A DNA stretch of 11,943 nucleotides from Chloroflexota bacterium (GCA_014383605.1 JACNHM010000245.1:1-11943), one strand, 5' to 3'; counted from the first letter of the stretch, positions 5,940 through 11,943 are shown. Translations and numbers: made by a program. The notes: generated from the letters alone by a model not told the origin.

Positions 5940-7946
5940 TTACACCGCAGCTATCCTGGCCCGGCCCATGGGATCGCCGTACAGCGTGTAGGCCAGCCAG
6001 GTGGGGTTGGTCTCGTCCTTCTCCTTGATGTGCAAACGGGCGCGGTGGAAGGCCTCGCCCAGCGAGGCGCCGCCCCACAGCTCGTCGTAGAACCTGGTGG
6101 CGAACTCGGCGGCCAGCTCGTCGTGCACCTCCCAAGCGGAGCCGACGAAGGCACTGGCGCCAGCGTTGACGAAGCGCTCGGCCCAGCCGCCCAGGCCGGT
6201 GAGGGCGAAGCCGAGCTGGCTGGTGTGACAGGCGTTGAGGAAGACCAGCGGCTTGGCCAGCTTGACGCCCGTGGCCTTGGGGCCGACGATGTCGGAAGGA
6301 CGCAACTCGCCGTCGGCCAGCTCCACCGAGGACTCCTCGGGGCGCTCGCTGTTGAAGTTGCCGTGACAGGCAAAGTGCCAAAGGCTCACATCCCCCTGCT
6401 CCAACAGCTGGCCCACGTCGGCCACGCGCTGCAAGAAGGGAGAGCGCACGGCGATGCCGTGCTGCGACAAGCCCTGAAAGTAGGCCTCCTCCTGCGCCAC
6501 GTAGGCCAGGCCGCTCTGCGGCACGACCAGCGTGGCCGAGGCCACCTGCAGCGTATCGGGCGGGCCGTGGCCGGCCAGCCAGCGAGAGACCTGGAAGCGC
6601 TCACAGAGGAACTCGTCGTCAATGATGTCCGCCAGGTCGCTGTCGTCGTAGGGCTTGACCATCTCCCAGGGAATCCAGGGCTCGTCGGAGGTGATGAGGA
6701 TGCACCCCAGGCGGGGGTTAGCTCGCCACTGGCGGTAGGCGCGCTTCATCTCGGGGGAGAAGAGGTCGCGGTACAGGTTCTGGCCGATGGTCTCCAGTCG
6801 CTGGCGGATCTGCTCCTGCTCCAGCACGCTGTGCTCCGCCAGCCGCTGGCGGGCCAGGATGCTCAGCTCATCGAACAAGTGGCCCAGGTGCTCCCGCGGC
6901 GGGCGGGCCAGCCGCACCGACCCGGCGGGGGTGAAGTGATAGCCCACCTCGCCGTGCACGGAGTGCAGCATGAAGGACAGGGTGCGCTGGTCGTCGCTGA
7001 GCGTAACGCGCAGCTCCAGGTCCGGCGGTGCGGCGTCGGGCGGGCTGGTGCGCAGGGCCAGCGGCTCCACGCTCACCGGGCGGGCGGCCACCGCCGCCTG
7101 CGGCTCCACCACCTGGGTGACGAAGCTGACGCTGCCCACGTTGCGGTTGCGGTGGTAGAAGTCGAGGACGACGCGCTTGTCGCCCGTGGCCAGGGGACGC
7201 AGGAAGAAGACCACGGGCGTGGAATCGCGGTCGGGATAGACGGTCAGGCTACGCACCGTCTCGCCAGTCACCTCCTCGAAGTCCTGGGCACGCAGGATGA
7301 CCAGCACCTCCTCCGGCTGACCCGTGGGCAAGGCCACGGCCACAAGCCCGGTGACCAGCGACCACTGCACCGGCTTCTGGGTCAGGTTAACGGTGAGGGG
7401 CACGGGGGGCTGGCCCAGCCGCACCTGCTGGGGGAAGTTGACGTCGGTGTGGCGCTCGACGACGAGGGGTTCCTCGGGTTCTGCCTCCTCCTCTAGCGCC
7501 ATCTCTTCCGGCTCGGGGACCATCTTGGGCACCAGGGGCCGGGGCGACGGGGCCGGCGGTGGCGGTGGCGGCTCCACGTCCTTCCAGATCATGGACTTGC
7601 GGACGGAGCGGGCGCCGGCCAGCATCTCCAGGACCGTGTCCAGCGTCTGGGCGTCCACGGTGACGCGCTCGCCGCGCAGGCGGCGGCCTTTGGCCGCTTC
7701 CAGGATGTCGCGCAGCAGGGGGGCCACGGCGGGCATACGCTCCAACTGCTGCAGGAAGTCAATGGCGACAACGGCCCGTTCGCTGTCCGAAGCGGCGGCC
7801 CACAGCCGCCGTTCCACCTCAGCGAAGAGGTACAGCAACTCCTCGCGCACGTCGCTGTCCAGCTCAGGCCAGTGCTCCTGGAGGCGTTCCCCCACCTTCC
7901 GCATAGCCAGGAGCGCCTTGCGGCGCAGGAAAACCAACTCACTCAT
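5940..7946 (-). CDS. CHAT-domain cysteine protease with N-terminal helical and beta-rich modules
   Basis: This 668-residue protein has a C-terminal CHAT (caspase HetF associated with TPRs) domain, about residues 330-668. Its catalytic His is H528 in LWHFACHGNFN and its Cys is C573 in VFLNACHTSQLG, both intact. Before it lie a helical region (about 1-115) with no TPRs, a proline run (about 117-130), an acidic linker (about 138-162), and a beta-rich module (about 165-290) that begins RHTDVNFPQQVRLGQPPVPL, perhaps an effector-associated beta-sandwich. CHAT proteases are clan CD peptidases used in bacterial conflict systems and signalling. ATG 7946 is chosen because AGGAGG lies 6 nt upstream; a start at 7967 has none. 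It follows the C11 protease gene by 88 bp of tandem repeats on the same strand, and probably shares its transcript. There is no signal peptide, so it should be cytoplasmic. Confidence 0.92.
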   Translation of the reverse strand: MSELVFLRRKALLAMRKVGERLQEHWPELDSDVREELLYLFAEVERRLWAAASDSERAVVAIDFLQQLERMPAVAPLLRDILEAAKGRRLRGERVTVDAQTLDTVLEMLAGARSVRKSMIWKDVEPPPPPPAPSPRPLVPKMVPEPEEMALEEEAEPEEPLVVERHTDVNFPQQVRLGQPPVPLTVNLTQKPVQWSLVTGLVAVALPTGQPEEVLVILRAQDFEEVTGETVRSLTVYPDRDSTPVVFFLRPLATGDKRVVLDFYHRNRNVGSVSFVTQVVEPQAAVAARPVSVEPLALRTSPPDAAPPDLELRVTLSDDQRTLSFMLHSVHGEVGYHFTPAGSVRLARPPREHLGHLFDELSILARQRLAEHSVLEQEQIRQRLETIGQNLYRDLFSPEMKRAYRQWRANPRLGCILITSDEPWIPWEMVKPYDDSDLADIIDDEFLCERFQVSRWLAGHGPPDTLQVASATLVVPQSGLAYVAQEEAYFQGLSQHGIAVRSPFLQRVADVGQLLEQGDVSLWHFACHGNFNSERPEESSVELADGELRPSDIVGPKATGVKLAKPLVFLNACHTSQLGFALTGLGGWAERFVNAGASAFVGSAWEVHDELAAEFATRFYDELWGGASLGEAFHRARLHIKEKDETNPTWLAYTLYGDPMGRARIAAV

Positions 7947-7962
7947 TGCTCGCCTCCTTTCA

Positions 7963-8034
7963 CGCATCGCCTATCGCGCATCGCCTATCGCGTCGCGTAT
8001 CGCTTGCCACTTGCGATCAGCGATGAGCGATTGG
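7963..8034. repeat. Degenerate heptamer tandem repeats between C11 and CHAT genes
   Basis: Two perfect 14-bp copies of CGCATCGCCTATCG (7963-7976 and 7977-7990) are followed by a shorter variant (7991-8002). On the minus strand these read as 7-nt units of GCGATAG/GCGATGC. The distal part (about 8003-8034) carries related GCGAT units in the opposite orientation, giving partial dyad symmetry. The segment fills almost the whole intergenic gap, from the C11 stop to the CHAT ribosome binding site. Confidence 0.75.
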
Positions 8035-9423
8035 CTACGCCACGCGGTTGACCAGTTTGATCAGCTCGCCCCAGCCGGTGGCGGCGAAGTCCAGGCCGTC
8101 GTAGAACTGCGAGATGCCGCGGGAGGGGAAGTAGATGGACAGGCCGTGGGCGCGCTGGGCGTAGCGCTTGCCCTGGGTCACGTTGGCCAGGATGGGCCTG
8201 TCCGGCCCCGGCGTCAGGTCGTCCAGGAGGGCCTGAGCCGCCTCCAGCACGGCGGCATCCTGCCCTTTGTACTGCTGCTGGAAGGCCTCCACCAGGTCGC
8301 GCAAGTCCAGGTAGTCGGGGTCGTCGAAGCGGAAACCGTCCTGCTTGGCCCGGTTCAGCGCCACCTCGGCGAAGACGTCGGCGGCGAAAGCGGCCTGCAG
8401 CGCGGCCACGAAGGCCGCTAGCTTCTCGCCCAGAGGTTCCATCTGGGCCAGGTTGATGGCCGACTGGGTGATCTCCGGCACACGGCGGGTGGAGGGCCGG
8501 TAGGAGCGGGCGTACTCCTGCACGATCAGCTCGCTCAGCTCCTGCGGCGTCATCTGTGGGCGGGCGGTGAGCGCCGAGAGGATGGGCGTGTAGGGCCAGC
8601 CGGCCATAGGCTCTACCTCCTGCGAGCCGACCATGACCTCGGCGTGATCGCGGATCTGATAGGCCACCTCCAACATGCTCATCAGGCAGGCGTCCATGCC
8701 GATGAGACTCAGCCGCTGGCCCGTGGCATCCGCCGCCTCGGCCAGGGCCTGCTGCAGCTCGGCGTTGTCCAGGAAATCCTTGGATGAATCGTCGGCGCAG
8801 ATCCAGCGGGTCTCCACGTCCTCGATGCCCAACACCTGGCCGGCCGTCTTGCGGAAGACCGAGCGGCGCACCCTGGCCTGGCTCATGGCCCGCGAACGAT
8901 CCGGCGAGCGCGGCAGGCTGCGATAGGAGGCCCAGATGTCGTCTTCCTTCCAGCCGCCACCGTGGTTCCAGAGCACCAGCAGATACTTCTCGGCCGGGCA
9001 GCGTTCCATGCCCCAGACGATGAAATCGCGCAGCGTGGCCGGGTCGCCGCAGTTGGTCTCGTCAATGCGCAGCACCTCCGGCTCCTCGTCCGGCCCCTTG
9101 ATCTGGAAGCGGTAGCTGAGGTCGTTCTCGCTGATGGTGTCGAACTGGGCCAGCACGGCCACCTCGTCGCTGGCGCCGGCGGCGCGCAGCTCGCCCAGGT
9201 CGGTGTAGCCGACCGAGGTCATCTCGGCCATGATCTGCTCCGGCCCCCAGGCGGTGGGGAACTCCTTGCCGTTGTCCCCGGCCATGTAGAGCATGAGCGT
9301 CCATTGTCGTTTGTCAGGTGTGGGGTTCACGGGTTCCTCCTTGTCGTTTTCGTCGTCGTTTTCATCCGTGGGCGAACCTCCGAAGAGGCCTGCCAGCCAT
9401 TGGGACAATTGCTCCCAGCACAT
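8035..9423 (-). CDS. Clostripain-family (peptidase C11) cysteine protease
   Basis: This 462-residue protein is a clan CD peptidase C11. It opens the catalytic domain with WTLMLYMAGDN (residues 41-51). The catalytic His is H154 in LVLWNHGGGW and the catalytic Cys is C246 in SLIGMDACLMSM, followed by the family's SQEVEPMAGWPY motif (267-278). Relatives cleave after Arg or Lys and mature by self-cleavage between His and Cys. Here that interval is 92 residues and holds an Arg-rich stretch (8 Arg and 1 Lys in 168-192). The N-terminus lacks a secretion signal but has a short hydrophobic helix (about 2-16) and an acidic linker (20-30), so it is probably cytoplasmic. ATG 9423 is the only good start. 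AAGGAGG lies about 13 nt upstream, next to a small TTCCCC/GGGGAA hairpin (9442-9455) that could dampen translation. A strong promoter lies upstream and the CHAT gene follows. Confidence 0.92.
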   Translation of the reverse strand: MCWEQLSQWLAGLFGGSPTDENDDENDKEEPVNPTPDKRQWTLMLYMAGDNGKEFPTAWGPEQIMAEMTSVGYTDLGELRAAGASDEVAVLAQFDTISENDLSYRFQIKGPDEEPEVLRIDETNCGDPATLRDFIVWGMERCPAEKYLLVLWNHGGGWKEDDIWASYRSLPRSPDRSRAMSQARVRRSVFRKTAGQVLGIEDVETRWICADDSSKDFLDNAELQQALAEAADATGQRLSLIGMDACLMSMLEVAYQIRDHAEVMVGSQEVEPMAGWPYTPILSALTARPQMTPQELSELIVQEYARSYRPSTRRVPEITQSAINLAQMEPLGEKLAAFVAALQAAFAADVFAEVALNRAKQDGFRFDDPDYLDLRDLVEAFQQQYKGQDAAVLEAAQALLDDLTPGPDRPILANVTQGKRYAQRAHGLSIYFPSRGISQFYDGLDFAATGWGELIKLVNRVA

Positions 9424-9514
9424 GGGCGTATCTCTCCCTCCTTCCCCGTGGGGAACGGCGCTTCACAAACAGGCGATGAAGCCTCTCTCTGCTGCCGCTC
9501 GCTGCAGCATCTGG

Positions 9515-9544
9515 ATTATAACACACCTCCACCGCTTTGGTCAA
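9515..9544 (-). promoter_or_regulatory. Sigma70-type promoter of the C11-CHAT operon
   Basis: On the minus strand TTGACC (9544-9539) and a perfect TATAAT (9520-9515) are separated by 18 nt. The predicted start near 9508 gives a leader of about 85 nt before the C11 ATG. The leader contains a GCTTCA/TGAAGC stem around 9460-9482 and a TTCCCC/GGGGAA stem at 9442-9455. Confidence 0.78.
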
Positions 9545-9590
9545 AGGTCTGAACCGACGTCGTCCGTGCGCGTAACTCCAGACCCGCGAT

Positions 9591-9619
9591 TTGACAAGGA
9601 ACGGAGAGTATGCTATATT
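9591..9619 (+). promoter_or_regulatory. Sigma70-type promoter of padR
   Basis: A consensus TTGACA (9591-9596) and TATATT (9614-9619) are separated by the ideal 17 nt. Transcription would start near 9626, giving a leader of about 36 nt to the padR ATG. The -35 box lies 46 bp from that of the divergent C11 promoter. Confidence 0.82.
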
Positions 9620-9621
9620 TG

Positions 9622-9633
9622 CTTATGCATAAG
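9622..9633. promoter_or_regulatory. Perfect 12-bp palindrome at the padR start site, candidate PadR operator
   Basis: CTTATGCATAAG is an exact palindrome centred over the predicted transcription start, directly after the -10 box. PadR-family repressors are known to bind short AT-rich dyads containing ATGCAT- or ATGT/ACAT-like half-sites in their own promoters. Binding here would block RNA polymerase. The assignment is inference from position and symmetry. Confidence 0.6.
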
Positions 9634-9661
9634 TTAATAAGGTGTCAGAAGGGAGGAAAAC

Positions 9662-10012
9662 ATGCCCCTACGGGATCAAATGCGCAAGGGAAGCTCCGAG
9701 ATCATCGTGTTCAGCCTGCTGGCCGAAGAGTCCATGTACGGCTACCAGATGACGCGGGAGCTGAAGCGGCGCAGCGGCGGGTACTTTCACATGAAGGAGG
9801 GGCTGCTGTACCCCACGCTGCACCGCATGGAGCAGGAGGGGTTGATCGCCAGTGAGTGGCGCGCAGGCACTGGCAACCGCCACCGTAAGTACTACCACAT
9901 CACCGACAAGGGGCGACAGGCACTGAGGGCGCAGACGGCAGCATGGCGCACTTTCACAGAACGGCTGTTACACCTATTGGACACACCAGTGGGAGCGGCA
10001 GGAACCCCGTAG
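9662..10012 (+). CDS. PadR-family winged-helix transcriptional regulator
   Basis: This 116-residue protein is a compact PadR regulator, close to the usual length of the short (PadR-s2/YqjI-less) class. The winged-helix domain covers residues about 12-85. It includes IIVFSLLAEESMYGYQMTRE, the recognition helix EGLLYPTLHRMEQEGLI, and the wing RKYYHITDKGRQAL. A short C-terminal helix (about 86-108) would form the dimer interface. GGGAGG lies 5 nt before the ATG. It heads an operon with a small secreted or anchored protein, a HAAS-like membrane protein and, after hairpins, a polytopic membrane protein, the typical company of PadR in envelope-stress modules. A palindrome at its promoter suggests autorepression. 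Because it diverges from the C11-CHAT operon, it might also regulate that promoter, but no matching palindrome overlaps the C11 promoter boxes. Confidence 0.95.
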   Translation: MPLRDQMRKGSSEIIVFSLLAEESMYGYQMTRELKRRSGGYFHMKEGLLYPTLHRMEQEGLIASEWRAGTGNRHRKYYHITDKGRQALRAQTAAWRTFTERLLHLLDTPVGAAGTP

Positions 10013-10057
10013 AACCGCGCCGGTGACCATTCAATGGTGTTGATTCCAGGCCGCAAC

Positions 10058-10076
10058 CTCCCCCTCGCAGGGGGAG
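10058..10076. repeat. Intergenic hairpin (CTCCCCCT stem) between padR and the next gene
   Basis: CTCCCCCT (10058-10065) and AGGGGGAG (10069-10076) form an 8-bp stem with a 3-nt loop. The outer AAC/GTT bases can extend it past a 2-nt bulge. It has no T-tract after it, so it is more likely a processing or attenuating stem, or a dispersed repeat, than a terminator. Downstream expression within the operon may be tuned by it. Confidence 0.5.
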
Positions 10077-10108
10077 AGGTTTCTCGACTATTTTAAGGAG
10101 GAAATTCG

Positions 10109-10519
10109 ATGAACCGCACAAGAAAACTGCTGTTGAGTGTCGCTATCGTCGTCCTGGTGGCCGGTATCGTTCTGACCGCCACGCGGGCCTATTCCGCTGG
10201 GCAACTGCGCGCGCTGAAAAGCCAGACAGTTTACACAAGCCCCGAGGAGGGCATGCACGAGCTGATCGCCAGCTATTATTCTGGCGTGGACAAAGTGAAG
10301 ATTGTACACGCGGACAAAGAGATCTTCGATGAGCTCTGGTTCGTGGAGGCACACGTCTGGGCCACCAGCCGAAGCGATGGAAAGGGATTCTCCGGTCGAG
10401 ACTACGACAATCCAGGTTGGTACTTCCTGCGTGTGCAAAACGGTTGGGTATTTGTCCCAGAGGGCAAACACCCTGAGATCATCGCTTTCGGCAAGCAGCA
10501 CTTCGGCCTTTCAGGTTAG
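10109..10519 (+). CDS. Small exported or membrane-anchored protein of unknown function
   Basis: I do not recognise this 136-residue protein. Residues about 7-30 (LLLSVAIVVLVAGIVLTATR) form a single hydrophobic segment after MNRTRK, with the positive-inside pattern of a signal peptide or N-terminal anchor. A possible signal peptidase I site is AYSA|G at about residue 31. No lipobox cysteine is present. The rest is a soluble, aromatic-rich domain (HELIASYYSGVDKVKIVHAD, then FDELWFVEAHVWA, GWYFLRVQNGWVFVPEGKHP). The WYFLRxxNGWVFVPE part looks like a small beta-sheet domain that reports on an extracytoplasmic condition. AAGGAGG lies 7 nt before the ATG, so expression should be efficient. It lies between padR and the HAAS-like gene on the same strand and is probably co-transcribed with them. 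Confidence 0.82.
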   Translation: MNRTRKLLLSVAIVVLVAGIVLTATRAYSAGQLRALKSQTVYTSPEEGMHELIASYYSGVDKVKIVHADKEIFDELWFVEAHVWATSRSDGKGFSGRDYDNPGWYFLRVQNGWVFVPEGKHPEIIAFGKQHFGLSG

Positions 10520-10557
10520 AACTGCCGGAGCGGTTGGCTGGGAAGGAGAGGGAGGAC

Positions 10558-11043
10558 GTGGCCGCTGCAGACATAGAGTACGTATTGGCCCGCATCCGGG
10601 CGCAGATGGACCTGGACGGCGAGACGGAACACGACCTACTGGAGGAAATCCGCTCCCACCTGGAGGAGGCGGTGGCCGCAGCCCGCGAGCGGGGATTGGA
10701 CGAGACTGAAGCCTTAGCCGAAGCGGCAGCCCGTTTCGGCCTGGAGGAAGTAGGCGCTGAACTCCAGCAGGTGCACGCCGGCTGGGGCACCGCCGACGCC
10801 GTCATCGCCGCCGGACTGCCGGTGGTCTGCGCCCTGGTGCTGCGCTGGCTGGTCTTTGCCCCCGACGGCACGGCTATCGGCTGGCAGCAGGTGCTCATCC
10901 GCCCCGCCTTCTGGACCATCGCCGCCGTGGCCTTGTTGGTACCTGTGCTCAAGTTGGGCCGCTGGCGCTATGGCCTGGCTTCCTGGGCCTTTTTCTGGGT
11001 CATTACCATCATCTTCACCGTCTTGCCGGCACTACGCTGGTAG
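10558..11043 (+). CDS. HAAS-like/permease-prefix membrane protein associated with PadR
   Basis: The protein has 161 residues from the GTG start. The N-terminal 70 residues are a helical domain (IEYVLARIRAQMDLDGETEH, then DLLEEIRSHLEEAVAAARER, DETEALAEAAARFG). It matches the pattern of HAAS/DUF1700-like or permease-prefix domains: a short helix bundle with LLEEIRSHLEEA and a trailing EALAEAxxRFG. Three transmembrane helices follow (about 80-100, 117-135, 138-160). Genes with this layout commonly sit next to padR, and the domain is thought to act in envelope sensing with PadR. That fits here, though the function is inferred. GTG 10558 is chosen because GGAAGGAG lies 9 nt upstream; the TTG at 10534 has only a weak site. 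It begins 38 bp after the previous gene. Confidence 0.78.
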   Translation: MAAADIEYVLARIRAQMDLDGETEHDLLEEIRSHLEEAVAAARERGLDETEALAEAAARFGLEEVGAELQQVHAGWGTADAVIAAGLPVVCALVLRWLVFAPDGTAIGWQQVLIRPAFWTIAAVALLVPVLKLGRWRYGLASWAFFWVITIIFTVLPALRW

Positions 11044-11054
11044 ATGATCGGACT

Positions 11055-11075
11055 CCGCAGCTTGCTGCGGGCTTT
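11055..11075 (+). terminator. Short hairpin followed by T-run after the HAAS-like gene
   Basis: CCGCAG (11055-11060), loop CTTG, CTGCGG (11065-11070), then GCTTTT. The stem starts 12 bp after the HAAS-like stop codon. It has the shape of a weak rho-independent terminator with only four or five Ts. It would separate the padR operon from the next membrane gene, at least partly. Confidence 0.5.
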
Positions 11076-11114
11076 TGAAGGTGCAACGCACCTAGCAGGT
11101 GCGTTGCACCTTCA
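11076..11114. repeat. Perfect 18-bp inverted repeat with 3-nt loop
   Basis: The left arm 11076-11093 (TGAAGGTGCAACGCACCT) and right arm 11097-11114 are exact reverse complements around the loop AGC. It directly abuts the T-run of the preceding hairpin and ends about 21 bp before the next start codon. The perfection of the arms suggests a dispersed palindromic repeat (REP/MITE-like) or a strong transcription barrier. No T-tract follows it. Confidence 0.88.
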
Positions 11115-11135
11115 CTGGAGAGGAGAAACCAACGC

Positions 11136-11840
11136 ATGAAAGACTTAGCCGTCATCGAAACGATCCTGCGCAACCGCTATCACTTCTTCCACGAGATAGG
11201 GGAGGGCGTCGGCCTGCCGCAGAAGATGCGGGCCATGCTGATCTCCAGCGTCGCCTTCCTGGCGCTCTACGGCGCGGTGATGGGCTCCACGCACAGCCTG
11301 TGGCAGGCGCTCAGCTCGGCCGTCAAGCTGCCCTTGCTCTTCCTGGCCACGCTGATCGTCTGCTCGCCCACGCTCTACTTCTTCAACGTGCTCTTCGGCT
11401 CCAACCAGAGCCTGACGCAGAACACGGCCCTGATACTGACGGCGATCACCGTCACCGCCGTGCTGCTGCTCAGCTTCTCGCCCATCGTGCTCTTCTTCCT
11501 GCTGACCACCAGCCACTACCAGTTCTTCAAGCTGCTCACCGTGGGCGTTTTCGCCGCCGCCGGCACCATGGGGGTGATCTTTCTCAGCCAGGGGATGCGG
11601 GTGGTGTCGGCAGCGGGGCGGGGTGGCAAAGGCGACGAGGGAGCCCGCTCCCGTGGCTGGGTGCTGCGTCTGTGGGTGCTGATCTACGGGTTCGTGGGCA
11701 GCCAGATGGCCTGGACGCTGCGGCCCTTCATCGGGGCGCCCAGCATGAAGTTCGAGCTTTTCCGTCAGTTGGGCGGTAACTTCTACGCCAACGTTCTGGT
11801 CAGCATCGCCGAGATTCTGGGCTTCCTGGTGGTGAAATAA
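11136..11840 (+). CDS. Polytopic membrane protein, Yip1-like conserved family of unknown function
   Basis: This 234-residue protein has five or six predicted transmembrane helices (about 34-51, 62-87, 97-123, 129-153, 175-198, 218-233). It resembles a family common in Chloroflexota and Cyanobacteria, with a cytoplasmic start MKDLAVIETILRNRYHFFHE, the ALYGAVMGSTHSLWQALSSA/VKLPLLFLATL stretch and the TLYFFNVLFGSNQSLTQN loop. That family is of Yip1-like topology and its function is not established. Automated labels mentioning actin or WH2 exist for relatives, from memory, and are not credible here. A charged Gly/Arg-rich cytoplasmic loop (about 157-173: SAAGRGGKGDEGARSRG) is notable. AGGAG lies about 10 nt upstream of the ATG. 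It sits after two hairpins, and so may have a separate or attenuated transcript. The next gene starts 1 nt after its stop. Confidence 0.88.
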   Translation: MKDLAVIETILRNRYHFFHEIGEGVGLPQKMRAMLISSVAFLALYGAVMGSTHSLWQALSSAVKLPLLFLATLIVCSPTLYFFNVLFGSNQSLTQNTALILTAITVTAVLLLSFSPIVLFFLLTTSHYQFFKLLTVGVFAAAGTMGVIFLSQGMRVVSAAGRGGKGDEGARSRGWVLRLWVLIYGFVGSQMAWTLRPFIGAPSMKFELFRQLGGNFYANVLVSIAEILGFLVVK

Positions 11841-11841
11841 C

Positions 11842-11943
11842 ATGAACACATCAGCAAATCACAAATCGGCAAATCAGCACATCAGCAAATCGCAGGTGTT
11901 GGATTTGTTGTTGGAGGCGTTGGAGGAGCGGCAGGCGGCGCGC
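11842..11943 (+). CDS. Start of an unidentified ORF cut by the window end; repeat-derived N-terminus
   Basis: An open frame begins with ATG at 11842 and runs 34 codons to the edge: MNTSANHKSANQHISKSQVL, then DLLLEALEERQAAR. The start lies 1 nt after the preceding stop, so coupling is expected. The first 18 residues are encoded by short tandem repeats, and the protein proper probably begins around QVLDLLLEALEERQAAR, which looks like an amphipathic helix. A GTG at 11896 is an alternative start. The family cannot be named from what is visible. Confidence 0.5.
   Translation, partial: MNTSANHKSANQHISKSQVLDLLLEALEERQAAR
11847..11893 (+). repeat. Degenerate 7-8 nt tandem repeat (CAAATCAG type) at a gene start
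   Basis: About six units of CAAATCAG, CACATCAG, CAAATCA and CAAATCGG stand head to tail. They are markedly more AT-rich than the neighbouring coding DNA. They cover the first codons of the last ORF. Confidence 0.75.

Noticed and set aside
6030..7496. Long plus-strand open frame of 488 codons opposite the CHAT gene
   Set aside because: It is the high-GC antisense shadow of the CHAT gene: His/Gln/Gly/Val-rich composition, no recognisable motif and no ribosome binding site. The opposite frame has clear catalytic motifs.
7963..8034. CRISPR array
   Set aside because: Units are only 7-14 bp without unique spacers, and no cas genes are present.
7324..8421. Plus-strand open frame of 365 codons spanning the CHAT 5' end and the C11 3' end
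   Set aside because: It crosses two real minus-strand genes and the repeat tract. The translation is Arg/Ser-rich without motifs.
11145..11849. Minus-strand open frame of 234 codons opposite the polytopic membrane protein
   Set aside because: It is the exact antisense of a gene with clear transmembrane segments. The product is His/Gln/Glu-rich low complexity.

Overview
The window looks like a GC-rich chromosomal segment from a Chloroflexota bacterium (Anaerolineae/Caldilineae-like). This rests on the protein mix: a clostripain-family C11 protease, a CHAT protease and an AAA-like NTPase side by side, PadR with membrane proteins, and abundant PIN toxins. It also rests on short degenerate 7-8 nt tandem repeats scattered between and inside genes. 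The taxonomic call is inference from family resemblance; no marker gene was compared.

Layout. Everything from 1 to 9423 reads on the minus strand; everything from 9662 to the end reads on the plus strand. From the divergent promoter region (9515-9633) leftward the order is: C11 clostripain-like cysteine protease (9423-8035), CHAT protease (7946-5940), AAA-like NTPase (5741-4587, with a frameshifted C-terminal piece to 4519), an excisionase-type HTH protein (4465-3971), a truncated PIN toxin (3984-3796), mutS (3799-1178), an intact PIN protein (1137-598), its overlapping small partner (617-354), and the 5' end of iorA (181-1). Rightward from the same region the order is: padR (9662-10012), a small secreted or anchored protein (10109-10519), a HAAS-like helical-prefix membrane protein (10558-11043), hairpin elements, a polytopic membrane protein (11136-11840), and the first 34 codons of another gene (11842-11943).

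How the parts may work together. The two adjacent clan CD cysteine proteases both keep their His/Cys dyads, and the nearby AAA-like NTPase belongs to a family that recurs with such effectors. Together they resemble a proteolytic signalling or self/non-self response cassette. The C11 gene has a strong sigma70-type promoter of its own and CHAT follows by 88 bp. The NTPase has a plausible separate promoter. The padR gene diverges from the protease promoter and carries a perfect 12-bp palindrome across its predicted start site, which suggests autorepression by PadR. The PadR/HAAS/membrane-protein set looks like an envelope-response operon.

The most unusual sequence features are: (i) two hairpin-forming tandem-repeat segments inserted in frame into mutS, one made of four 7-bp units that could change copy number and so switch mutS off, and that also forms a G-quadruplex motif; (ii) a broken PIN toxin gene whose stop codon overlaps the mutS start and may drive its translation; (iii) a -1 frameshift that cuts a recognisable C-terminal helical module off the NTPase; (iv) an Arg-rich insertion between the catalytic residues of the C11 protease.
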